Below are positions 1-15,539 of a DNA stretch of 64,000 bases, piece after piece. The stretch covers positions 4,164,269 to 4,228,268 of the forward strand of contig NC_079913.1 in NCBI RefSeq assembly GCF_024868665.1. The letters run 5' to 3'. This DNA is from Triplophysa rosa. Its lineage: Eukaryota; Chordata; Actinopteri; Cypriniformes; Nemacheilidae. A program made the translations under genes and the position numbers. A model generated the notes under the pieces. That model was not told the DNA's origin. It was given only the letters and a program-made list of their open reading frames with translations, and searched no databases. Every line of letters starts with the position of its first letter. Position 1 is the first letter of the stretch.

Positions 1-2641
<2,641 letters not shown>

Positions 2642-2990
2642 ACACGGAGGAACACGGCCTAACAGGACGACAGCGCAGGAATGAGACATCCTGAAACAAG
2701 CTGTCAGTCAAACAAATACTATCGAGTTCTTGAACACTCTGCACTTGTGAAGGTGAAAGGACTGTCAGAAGCAGTCGTGTGTTTTGGATTTATGGTAGAA
2801 GGGTTTGCACAGGTAAAATCTAATAACAGTAATTTATGTTGAAGATGTGTTGATATGAAGTTAGTTGTGTTCGGCCATTGATGTGTGGTGATGCACAGAC
2901 CGATCAGCGTCTCACAATACTTTGATGTCATTCGCTGAGCGTTCTGTGCAGCGCCGCATGAAGTCCAAACACACCTGCTGACCCGTGTGG

Positions 2991-2996
2991 AATAAA
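2991..2996 (+). terminator. rtcb: Poly(A) signal AATAAA of rtcb
   Basis: A canonical hexamer lies 350 bp after the rtcb stop codon. It sits about 30 bp before the opposite-strand signal of xpot, so the two 3' ends practically touch. Confidence 0.7.
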
Positions 2997-3022
2997 CACT
3001 CACCTGTGAGATTAGTAAACAC

Positions 3023-3028
3023 TTTATT
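3023..3028 (-). terminator. xpot: Poly(A) signal (AATAAA on the minus strand) for xpot
   Basis: The plus-strand TTTATT reads AATAAA on the minus strand, about 1.6 kb beyond the xpot stop codon. If used, the xpot 3' UTR covers about 3010-4656 and carries a fold-back repeat at 3278-3575. Other AT-rich hexamer variants exist in this stretch, so the choice is an inference. Confidence 0.5.
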
Positions 3029-3277
3029 GGTCATGACAAAACAAATCTACAAAGGGGGAAAATGGGGGCATGTCCCAGCATATCAAAAATAAATCAAGTT
3101 TACACAAAGATTTCCATCTGTCTTTCTCTTATTTGGCATGAATGCAGTGGGTTTTAAAGAGCAGGACTGGTGCATTACAAGCAAAAAACATCTTCATAAT
3201 AGAAATTACATTTCAGTTCATGGCAAAGTGCTTCTTATGTTTCATTTTGGGATTTTCATATTTTTAAAGTGGTAGTT

Positions 3278-3575
3278 TCCCCAAAAATGTCAATTCTGTC
3301 ATCATTTACTCGCTCTCTTGTCATTTCAAACCTGTATGACTTTCTTCCGTAGAACACAAAAAAGATATATTGAAGTATGTAGGCAACCGAACAGCGACGG
3401 CGCACTTTTACTTGCATTGCTTTTGTGTCCATACAATAGAAGTGAATGGGTGCTGCTGTTATAAACATTCTACAAAATATATATTTTGCGGAAAAAAGAA
3501 TAAGGTCATACAGGTTTAAAATGACAAGAGGGTGAGTAAGTAATGGCAGAATTTTCATTTTGGGGTGCACTATGA
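3278..3575. mobile_element. Fold-back (palindromic) cyprinid-type non-autonomous element
   Basis: The left arm (ATTTACTCGCTCTCTTGTCA, CAAACCTGTATGAC) is repeated in reverse complement on the right (GTCATACAGGT, TGACAAGAGGGTGAGTAAG), flanked by CCCCAAAAATG and CATTTTGGGG. The two arms could form a long hairpin. Elements with this 'trace of TCATTTACTCACCCTC ... AAACCTGTATGAC' are familiar repeats of cyprinid genomes. It lies in the probable 3' UTR of xpot, where it could fold in the transcript. Related copies occur at 45478-45868 and 59461-59655, with half copies near 42118 and 57100. Confidence 0.75.
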
Positions 3576-4656
3576 CTTTAAAGCCAATGTGAGTGACAGA
3601 TCAATGCTGGGAGATGAACCACCATCTTACAGCTAACACAAATGTTCAGGCCTAAACGTTCTTAACACACAGAACTGTGCCATGACGGACCTGCAGTGTG
3701 CGAGACGTCTCAAAATACAATAGATTGTCAATGTCTAATTCTGTCAGTCTTAACATCTTACAATGAGATTAAATGCTAGACCTGCTCAAAACATCACACA
3801 CTGCGGATCCAGAGATCAAACCTCGCTGAAGAATTTTCACAGTTTGTAACATTGCATATTTCAAATAACGGATTGCAAATTATCAAAAAGTTAAGGACCA
3901 ACTGAAAATTGTGCTGTTTCGAAACGATGGAAGAGGGTGGTTTGCTGTCTGATAATTTAGCCGGTTACAAAGAATTTAAGAACAAAAACTATATTAAAAA
4001 AAGTTTTTAGACCCAAAACAGATGCCGTTAAGCCCAGATCAAGAGCACTTCCATGTTAACCTCATCACTTCAAACTAAAAGCTACTCTTCATTATCACAC
4101 AATTTGTTTTTTTATGTAACATTTAAATACACAGTCTTAAACCGGCCCTTATACTGAAATTAAAAAACATCCCCCGATTCAAACCAACAAAATAAAATAA
4201 ACCTTTCATCAAATTCATCCTGCTAACCTCTAACTTCTGTAACATTTAGATCAAAACATTCCCAAAACTGTATTTTCCTGCCAATTTCAACAGGAAACCA
4301 TTAAACTTCTGACTTTCCTTTGAAATCCTGTCCAAGAATGAAGCTCCACCCTCACAAACCCCACCTGCAGTTTGCCATTGGCTCTCCGTCTTGGCGCGTA
4401 GTTCCAACTCTTCAGTCCAGGCGACTAATCCCACATGGAGAGCACAACTCTGATTGGGCCAAGGTCGGTGTAGGGGCATGGTCACCGTGACAGACAATCC
4501 CCACGTGACTCCTGTTGGGGGTCCGTGTCCCGCAGACAGGATGGGTGTGGTTAAGCTTCTCTTTAAGTGCAAAAGTAGCTCCTATGCTAAGCTCTGTTGT
4601 GGTGTTCTGGAAGTAACGGCTGAGCTCCTAAAACGCTCCACCAGACGATTCCAATT

Positions 4657-6045
4657 TTAAAGTTTGGCCTGTTGGAAGAAAGCCTGCAGACATACAACAA
4701 CATGTTAATAAAAGCCCATCCAAAACTTCTAAAACAAAGACCTTGTGTATAAAACTTTGCATAGATTTGATCCTGCAAGTGTGTGTGTGGACAGTCAAGA
4801 GTGTCTGTACGGTGTTTTATAAATTCTTATGTTCATGCAAAACTGCATACCTGTAAAAAATGTCTTTACTATCAAAAATGGATTAGAATGAACATTTTCA
4901 TCTGAAGGATTTTCCCAAAAGTGTTCAGACCATTAAATCTCTAAAGTACCTTCATGTAATTTTTCAGAACCTTGACGTCCGGCTGCTGAAGTACTTGACA
5001 CAGTTCCTGAAGGAAAATCACATTTAACAGATGCTCAACACATTTTTTGACACTTCAGTCTGGTTAACAATATACCTCTGCTAATCTCCACGTGATTTTA
5101 CTGGATTATTTCACACCAATTAAATAATAGAAAGTCTGATTCCCTAAAAATGAAACTGGTTTGTGACTGAGATGTGTGATGAGGTACCTGTGTGATCTCA
5201 GGTGAGACATGTAGAGAGGGCAGATACTCCTGAAGAAACTGAACACACTCTGGACCCTGAACACACAACAGATCGTGTTATTCACACACACACACAGAAC
5301 TAAAGAAAGTAGATAAGATCAGACTCACTCTCTTGAGATGAATCATGTGTAGAGTCAGCGTGCACTCAGACAGTGTCTAAACAACACAAGAAAAACATCA
5401 CAAATCACGTACACATCCCCATCAAAACGACCATGTTTAAAACAAGCTGTAACTAACTTACCAGAACACTCTGAGCGTCTGAAAGGTCAAAGGTCAGCTT
5501 GAGAGGGGCCATGAAGCATGCTGGGACGATGTGCTTATAGATGAAATCTGGGAATCCCACCAAACCGTCTTTTCCACCTGTGACACAGAAGAGAAGTCAT
5601 GAAATCAATCCGTCCTCATTTCTCAGAATCAAACAGCTGTTTACACGTGTACCCCAGAGCTCCACCAGTCTGGAGAGGATGATGAAACAGGTTTTCTGAG
5701 CGACGGGGTCTGGGAAGTCCACAGCTCCCTGAATGATGGTGAACAGCACGCGCTCGATATTTTCAGCACCTAACAGACAGAGATAAAGCCGTCAGTTCAC
5801 GTGTTCAGACGAGCATGTGCAGATCAGAGCGGGATGGTGGAGGCGTCTCACCTTGTCTGGCCATGACCTCGTTCATCCCGCTGCTGGCGATGGTCTGAAT
5901 GAAGCTGAAGTAACTTCGTCTCAGCATCTGCTTCTCCAACGCAGCCGTCTGATCATTCTCCTCCGCCGGACGAGACAACACCTCAAATATAGCCATCACC
6001 AGAGGCATGAAGATCTCCTGCAGGAAGGGAGACACCTGGTTCTAC

Positions 6046-6090
<45 letters not shown>

Positions 6091-7332
6091 TCAGTGTTCG
6101 AGTTTCATGAGGCGAAGTGAAGGCAGATCATCTGTGTGTTTCTGTACCTTGAATTTGGCTGTGATCTGACTGATGAGAGGAATAAACTCCTGCAGATCTT
6201 TGGGCTCGCAGTCCTTCAGCATGTGTTGAGATGCGGCGGGGATGAAGGGCAGCACCTCTTCCTCCAGACAGATGATCATGCGGTGCAGGAATGAGCGCAC
6301 GGCGCTGCGCAGCACCCCCCGCTGGACGGGACAGCTGAGAGCAGGCAGGAAGGTCTGCAGACAGTCCAGATAAACCTCGGAGCAGCCGCAATGCTTCACT
6401 GTCTGCTTATTGCTGAACGCTTTACTGGTGCGACTGAAAAACACAAAAGCCACACTCAATACTTTCAATCACTATTTTAATTCAAGTTCTTGCTATAAAC
6501 GTTTGAACCCCACAAGCATACCTGGCAAAGCCCACAGCGTGACTCAAGCAGTCGGCCAGCACCGTCTGTCTCTCTTCATCGGTCTCCTGAGCCAGTTTTG
6601 CAAGCAGCACACGGAAAGCATCCATCAGAGGCGACAGGAGACTGCGCATCAGAGCCTGCTTACGTTCGGCCGGACTCTCTCCGCTCACGATCAACACACC
6701 AGCCGTCTCAAACATGAAGAGCTGATCATCACTGCTGAGCAGAGCTGGAAAACCGTTCTCCTGCAGACAGACAGAACACACACTGAACACCTTCAGAAGA
6801 TAATCAGAGTCAAACTAACATGAGAGCAGAAGTGAAACAGGAGGGGATGATCAGTTACCGGAGGTGCGAGCTCCAGCAGGTCCTGTATTCTGCTCAGAAT
6901 GTCCTCGATAAACTCGTTCATGTGTTTACTGCACACAGCGAGAGAAGTTCATCAGTCACTTTAACTACAGACACGACGCGTGCGTGCGTGCGTGCGTGTG
7001 TGTGTGTGGTTATGATGTCAGACTCACTGCAGAGTTTTTATGAAGCGTGAGAACAGGTAAGCCACTCGACTGCGGACCTTTGGACTGCTGTGCCTCAGAC
7101 CACGATGATCTAAAAAGGCCATCTGAACAAAACACACACGCATTGAACATTTTCTGTCCACAAAAACAGATGTATAGAGATTAGACAAACTGATCTACTT
7201 TTCCAAACTCACCAGGACGTTGGGAATGTGCTGCGGCTCCACTAGGAAGAATTTATCATAGCGGACGACAGTCTCGAAGAACTCCAGACTGACAGATGAA
7301 TGCTGATACTCACTGACACTACAGGAGATGAG

Positions 7333-7374
<42 letters not shown>

Positions 7375-10300
7375 GGCAGATGGAGGTTTGAATTGTGTAT
7401 CAGTATAAACAGGTATTTGTCAGACTCTCACCGTTCTCATCATGGCCTGCAGTGTACTGGCTTTAGCTGCATCTCCAGAGAAATGAGCTCCGTGTGATGC
7501 TGGAAGAGCTTCACCCAACATGTACAGCAGTCTGATGGCCACCTCCACCTCCATGAACGCCACCGCATGCCAGTTCCTGAAACACACACACAGCCATCAC
7601 ATCAGTGTTTCAAAACAACAAGATATTCTGTTTCTGAAAGATCTGTCTATGAAATGTGTGTGTGTGTGTGTGTGTGTGTGTCGTACTGCATTGTGTTGTT
7701 GAAGACTCTGTGTACAGACTCCAGCAGAAGTTCAGGAGACACTTGAGCCAGTCGGTCGAGCAGCATCTTTAACTGTTTCCTGTACTCAACAAACATGGCC
7801 TCATCTTCACCCTGAAACACAAACACACACACACGGACACACACGCACACACACTGTATTACACATCAATCCAGACAGAAACAAAGACAAACCTCACTGT
7901 TCTTCAGACTGACCTCGTTCTCAAAGTTATACTCGTCATCATACTTCAGTTTGTTCATGACAGCGAGCATGATCGCCTGTTACCATGACAACAACAACAA
8001 ACATGAATGACAGCGCTAATAACAATCAACAGTGATATAATGTACCCGTGATGCTGCTTTACCTCAATGTTGCTCTTCTGCTGATCACTGAGAGCCGGAA
8101 GCTACACAAACACACAGTCAGAAATTAACATCACAACAGATGAGCACGCACACACACACACACACACACACATACACACGTGTGTACCTGTTTGAGCACT
8201 TGCAGGTAGTCGTAACAGAAGCCCACGATGTTTGCTGAAATATCGTCATCTTCATGAATTAGCAGCTGTAGCATAAGCGGGACCTTCGCCTCCAGAGAAC
8301 CCAGCGTTTCCGTGGCAACCTTCCCATCCCCTGTCTTACCGAGTTTCATCCAGCTCAGCACCAGAGACTGACCCATGCCGTTGACCAGACGAGAGAACTT
8401 TGCCAGAAAGTCCACATCCTCCTCCTGACAGGTGATAGAACTTCTGTGTCATCATGTGTAGGGATGCTCATTTCGGTTTAATTCCCTAACCGAGAACCGA
8501 CGCTCATTATCCAAACATTAACCTTTAACTGATAAGATTTTAATATTAAATTGGAATTAAATAAAAATACATGCTGCGTCTCATTGAAATGAGACACAGC
8601 TACAGTTGATGAGGGTATGTGACACGTTAAAATTTGTATTTGATTTGATTTATTTTAACATGCAAACAGCAGCATAACGAATAGATCAACAACAGCACCT
8701 GCATTCACATATCACATTTTCACAAACCTAAACCCCAAAGCATAAAATAAACAGGCAAGAAAATAACTTGAATAATTAACAAATTATGACAAAACGAAAA
8801 CACCGGCAGAAAAGGAAGATAGAAAAAGCTTATTTCCGTCAGAAAGATTTTTCATTGAATAAAAATAGCAGGCCTACCTCAATCCAAAGCTTGCCTAGTT
8901 TTTATTTAATAAAGTAACATGTTTATGTGTTGTGGGGACAGTCTGGAGCCTGTTGACAGTCAGGGAATGCAGAGATAACGCCTCGGGAAGCGCGTTTTAT
9001 TTGCTTTCCACCAGTCAGGATTAATATCCAAAGAGGGCATAAATGTGTCTTAGCAAAACAGATTTGAATCCGATCTGCTATACCCGTGCAAAATACAAAT
9101 ATTATTTATTACTTGTTCGTATTTCACATTCGTATTTTTACGTCACGTCTAAAAGAACCCAGGGAAACATCGGGTCGCGCCATTTTCTCCTCCTTTCCAA
9201 AGCGCACGGGAGGCTGCCGATGCGAAGCATCATGAGATAAGTTTATGTAAAGGATAAATTGATTGCTAGCACCGAAATTCCCTTGCAGTAGCTCTGCTAT
9301 TAGCTTTGCTGAGCTTCATTTCGCTGTTGTGTAGACACGCCAGGAAGACAGAGAATGTCATAGCGGCCAATGACGCACTCCGTTTGGAGGAGTAAAGCTC
9401 TGACAAATGTGGCCTCGACAAGCAGATGAATTACACTTGTCCAGTTTCGTCAAGTGGTTTGCGTGATTGGATTTTAATGCGTCTCGAAAACGTTTCAGAG
9501 GGCATTTACACCTGGAGTTAACACACGTTTCTTTCACAATAAAGAAAACTAAAAAACATGTATGCTTTAATAGTTATTTAAAAACGTATTATTAAATTAT
9601 TATAATGTATTAAAAATATTATGAATATTATTTAACTTTAAAAATAAACATACCTTTTAAATAGTTTAACTGATAGTATTAATCGGTCAAAATGTTTACT
9701 ATCGGTTTACGGTTAAATGGTCAATATGAACATCCCTAATCATGCGTGTTTATTTAATGATACGACGCTGCTGTAAGAACAGATTCACTCACCTGCTGGA
9801 CGTTAAAGAAGCCGGCAGACTGCAGCACTCGAGACAGAGACTCCACCAGTTTGGTTTTGTCTACAGGATCCATTCCCTTATTGACGATCTCAAAGAGACA
9901 GTCACAGGCCTCCTCACGCAGCTCCTCCATAGACATGTGACTGAGCAACACGTTCACAAACCTACACAGACGCACAGATCGCATCAACACCGAGCACTGA
10001 GAGAGAGCTCTAAACACGGGTAAAACATCAGGTTTAAGTTCACACACTCTGACCTGTCATTGGCGATGAGGTTGAGGTCGATCCAGGACACGTATGCTCC
10101 CACCACCTCCAGACACTGGCACGTCAGCTCGCTGTGTGTGTGCTGGTACGTCTGAAGGATCTGGAACCAGGACTCCACCAGCGCGGGGATGCACTGCTCA
10201 CGCATGTTGTCTTTAATCAGCGTGTTTCTGCGTGTTGCCTGCGGAGGGCAGAGAGACGGACAGTCAGGACACAGAGAGAGATGATCAGTTGTTGTGAATT

Positions 10301-13300
10301 ATTTTCCATGTCCTTTTTTGAATGCTTTGGCAAATGTACTTCTGTCGTGCCAATAAAGCTATTTGAATAAAACTGAGATAAAGACATGAGAGATCTCAGA
10401 TCAGGCTGGCTGTACCTCAGGACCGTGCATGATGTCTCGATCCACCACTTCACCATCTATGGCCATGAGCGTCCGCAGGTAGATGTCCACACCGTTCGGG
10501 TTCAGCCCCACCAGTGCCAGGATGTCAAAGAAGAACTTGGGCCAGTGAGTCAGATACTCCGTAACAAACGTGAGTGCCAGAACCTGAGCAGCTTTATTCC
10601 TGATGAAGGGCTTCTCAGGCTGAATGTTCATCAGCTATACGCGCACACACACACAGACAAGACAAGACCACAAAGAGATGAATCACATCTCTCTCTCCCA
10701 CACACACGATATTAACAAACACACACAAGATCAATAAACACTAACCTGAGACTGTAGCCACTTCATGAGAGTCTCTCTGATCAGCTGCTGTTGAGCACCA
10801 GTCAGAGAGCCATGTCTGAACAACACACACACACGCGCACACACACACACGCGCACACACACACACGCGCACACACACACAACGTTTAGACACAATCAGC
10901 ATCTGATCTTAAAACTTCATACACAACCATCTGTAGCTTTGTTGTGATTTTGAAGATTTTTAAACAGACAATAACACAACTATCTTATTAAATGCCTCAT
11001 CATATTGCAAATAAAGAAAATAAATTGTGATCATTTATCAAATGTTACAATCATTCAACAACAGATGGTCAAAATGGTTCTGGACATCATTTGTAAAAGT
11101 GTGTAAACAGAAATACCTGAACTTGATCTGGTGTTCCAGCACTTGAAAGCAGAAGAACTTCACGTGATCATCACTGATGGAGAAACACGTCACAATATGA
11201 AGTTTCTTTACAGCACAACTAGGGCTGTGCAATTAATCGAAAATTAATCATGATCGTCAATTTTGGCCTTCAACAATTACAAAAACAAAATAATTGAGGT
11301 AAAACTAGTATTGTGCTGCATTCCTTTTTTTAAAAAGCCTCTCTTTTCTTGTGTTATAAATCCACAGGGCACCCTTTCCTTTACAGCAGTTCAGCTGTGC
11401 TATTTCTTTACATAGATTTTTTCTATGTTGTTTCAAAAACTGTGAATAATCGTGTTAAATGATCGTGATCTCATTATTGGCCAAAATAACCGTGATTATG
11501 ATTTTTGTCTTAATGGAGCAGCCCTAATCACAACTGAATAAACTGTGATATTCACCTGTAAAGACCTTTAACCAGAGCTCCAGCACAAACCTCCCAACCG
11601 TCCAGAGACTCCTTCAACTGCTCGAAATACACCAGCGCCTGAAACACACACATCACCTTAACTGGGTGTTACACATTAAATCTGTTTGTGGATGATGCAA
11701 GATACTTTACTCTAATGTTTTGTGTGATTATGGCATCATGCATGATTGTCAGTGTTTCCCCTACCATTGCCTTAGGGGGGGCACACCCCACCCCTCCAAC
11801 GGCACCCCCGCCCCCCCCGCCCCCCTTGAAGGTCAAGTTAATTTTATTTTCTATATATGATGGCTTGGCACATTAAAGCGTTTTTTCATTGTTCTATGCT
11901 TAAAGGCGGGTGTTCAATTTCTCTTAATGTTCAAATCACCAACACAGACACACCCCGTGTTTCGCTTTCGTCAGCGCTCGGCTCGACTAATGTCCGTCCT
12001 GTGCACCTTACTGCTGATTGGCTACAAGGTTGTTTTGGTCCTCGGCCCGACTTTGTCTAAACAAGCGTACTTCGGAAATCGGACACCCCGCCTTTAAGTG
12101 ACAGGAACAGTAAAAAGTTAAGAAAAAATATATAATTTTACTGAAATTCTCTTTATTTATACTAGACTTATTTTATTATCTTTAAGCAAAAATCATCTTG
12201 TACAAATGCCTGGTGTATTGAATAAATGTGAAGATTTACACTGGCAGCTCACAGCAGTTTTTGGTTTACTGTTCATCAACATGCCAGTAAAATATGCTTC
12301 TGAAGAGGATTTGTGCATCACAGTATTTAAAATAATGTAATGCAAAACTTGCGATTACTGTACTGGAAGTAAATGTGCGGTGCGCATTACACTACAAACA
12401 CCAGCGCTAAATGGGAAAGAACTAAGAAAATATATTAACAAGGTGCACCACTGCCATTGCAATGAATTGGAAGAAATGCAATGCTAAATAGCTGCCTGGA
12501 GGCGCTCTTGCTATGATGTAAATAGCTGTCCAAAAGGCCGTCGAGTGGCATGGCTTTCGTTAAACGGACTTTGGCGTGGTGCTGTAGACGTTCTTTCTGT
12601 ATGGAAGGCCGTTTTATCAAAAATGTCTTTAGACGTAACGTGTACAGACGATATAACGCGTGGACGCGTTATTGCACCTAAAGACATAATTTCGTCTACA
12701 GACATATTGGTTTTAGCCAATGGAAAGTCACAAAACGGAAAGATTTGCATAAAATTGATTAAACATAGTCGTGACGTCATCATTCACGTAACCATGTGTC
12801 GTTCATGAATTATACATATAAACGTGATGTTCCCTCATACTTGGCATTGCATATGGTCCTAGTTCCGAATACGTCAGCGTATACGTGATTTTACGACAGG
12901 GGAGAAGAGGGCATTTCAAAATACAAGCGGTAGACAGACCATCGAAAGCATGGCTTTGCAAAATTTTCTTAACAACTGCTGACGTGTTTTTCAAAAATGT
13001 GTACATTTGTAAAATTATATTTATTATGCCGTCAACCCAATGGGCAACATGGGCTGCAGCCGAGAGTTCCGAACACTGGGGGATCCCGAGAGAGTTCTAA
13101 TTTGCATTTTAACACTACACAACACATTTTTGCCCAGTATTATGCATATCCCAATCACGACGAACAGTACATGTAGATTAAAATCACGAAAAATGTCAGA
13201 AAACCAGTAAACGAGGAAGCTGCGTTTTTTATTTTTGTATGAAGCATAATAACGTTTACATTTCTCAACCAATTTCAATGGGTTACAGTATTGTAGACCT

Positions 13301-15500
13301 TTTTATTGCAATGTTCCAAGAGTTTCAATGGCGCTTTACAGGAAAAAACACAGGAGGAAAGTAAGTGTAACTTAAGAACAGGCACACTGATGCGCACGGG
13401 CTTCTGCAATCTTGAACATAATTACTAGGCTATAGGGATTGGCAGATTTTTTCATATTATTTTCAAAGATTTAAGCTCATGAAACTATTCCAATAATCGT
13501 TTATGTAAATGTAGTTTATGAGGACACACAATTTGAATTATTATGGTTTTATCACGCTCGCTTTTGCTTTTCCTGGGCAGCAACGTAGCCGGGCATGCAT
13601 TTCTGGATTTAGTGTAAATAAGATAACGAACTTGGAACGTTATTAACATGAAAAATTACAAAAAAAGTTTTTGTTTTACTATGGGACCTCAAGCCTGATT
13701 TCTAACCACCGTAAGTCATTTTCTATGTCATTTCTATCTCCATGTCTGTCTGGTTTTGATCTGTAGCCTATCATATAAATAAAAACTAGTAGCAGAAAAC
13801 TAAGTGCTTGGGTTGAACAAATCAATAGAAAACTCTTTAGACTTTAACACCACCAGAACAAGAAGCAAAACCTGTAGCGCAGAAAATGTTATTTATTTAT
13901 GATGCGCTCTGGAAAAAAGAACAGAAAATAATAATTATTCAGGAATATTGAATAGGCTACCTATTGTTCGGATTTTAATGCTGAATTTATGTAAGATTAA
14001 TCATTATATCTTTATAATTGAGGATTAATTTTAGGCCATTTAGGGGATGCATTATGTATTTCTCGTTATTTAAATTTGATCAACATGAAATTTGACACCT
14101 GTTGTTTTGGAGAGTTACACAATATTGCAACAGCGCGTGTTATTTATACGCATTTCATTCATGAGAATGGGCTCGTTTTACAGTGGTTGATTAAGCATTT
14201 CATTTACAAGTTAATTGAAATATTTTTCCTTATTTTTTTTTCTTTATGTGTTAAGGGTTTGAAAATGGAGAGATGTGAATGTTTGACAAAAAAAAAGTTC
14301 CACAAAAAAAATAGTATATAAAGGGCACACAAGGAATCTAAGAATGCGTTATCCCAGGAACGCGGGACTGGTTATAATTTAGACATCCCTCCCTGCAAAC
14401 TAATTTCAGGGATGTAGTAGCCCCTAACCCCACCCGTGACGACTGCATCCAGTGTCATGCAGTGCGGATCAAGCGCACGATCGTCTCTTTTTTTATTATA
14501 AATCCCATGACCATGAATGCACATCAGAAGTTATGTTTAAATTGCACGGCTTACTGAAATATAGTCCGTATGTCAATCAGTTAAAAATCTAGAGAGCAGC
14601 ATTAGCTAAAAAATGTTTATTGTATTACACACAGTACATTTCAAACAATTTCATTCCAGAAACCACCTAAACAGGTTTATTTCAAGAGCCACCAAAATCA
14701 TTTTAAATGGAATATGGGGAAAATACACATTCATTCTTTCTAGTAAAGGGTTGGCCTAAAACTTGATTTTTCATTATATGAATGAAACGTGAGATTAATT
14801 CCATTGCCAAAATAGGCCTACACAAGATATCGAAACTTATTGCAAGTAATGAACTGGATTTTTAGTCACCGCAACGGCCAAGTGACACAGTGTGTTCCCA
14901 CTAGCTAATCTCACTTGCATGGCGCGAAATCTACTGGTATTTCCCCAAACATAAACACAGGTGAGGGCCCAAATGTATAAAAAGTCTCAGAAATATTCTT
15001 AAGTATAGTGACTTGTAGGAGACCATATCAAGAAGTGAAGCACTGAATGTAAATTATTTTACATTAATTTTGGATTAAAGTTAAACAATTATTGGCCAAG
15101 TAAAATTTACGTCAAACATATAATAACAACTTATAAATTTAGCTGTACAATTTAGCTGGAAATGTCACTTAAACTTTATTTGACATCAACCAATTTAAAG
15201 ATAAGTTTGTAAAATAACTTGAATAGTTTACTAACTTTACTACATTAATAAATGTCATTAACTGACATAAAAATTTACATTAAATCAAGCAATGTTTCCA
15301 TTACAATGATACATTGCCTAGTCACTGGTCTGTGAGTCTTGGCCTATACTTGTGTTTTATTTTCTGCACATCTTATATTCTGAGTCTGATGTTCTCTGTG
15401 CGTGTCTGCCTGGTCCTTGACCCACTTAACCTGTGGTTAACTTAACCTTCTTAACTTAACCTGAAACATACAGCATTCAAGTACAGAGAGCGAGAGCGAG

Positions 15501-15539
<39 letters not shown>

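Noticed and set aside
6410..6823. 137-codon plus-strand frame
   Set aside because: Runs antisense through xpot exon 6522-6760 and its flanking introns.
7893..7913. Alternative xpot donor adding VSLKNSE after FENE
   Set aside because: The frame stays open, but the donor is a weak GTTTGT, whereas the upstream GTCAGT gives the exact family sequence FENE/GEDEAMF.
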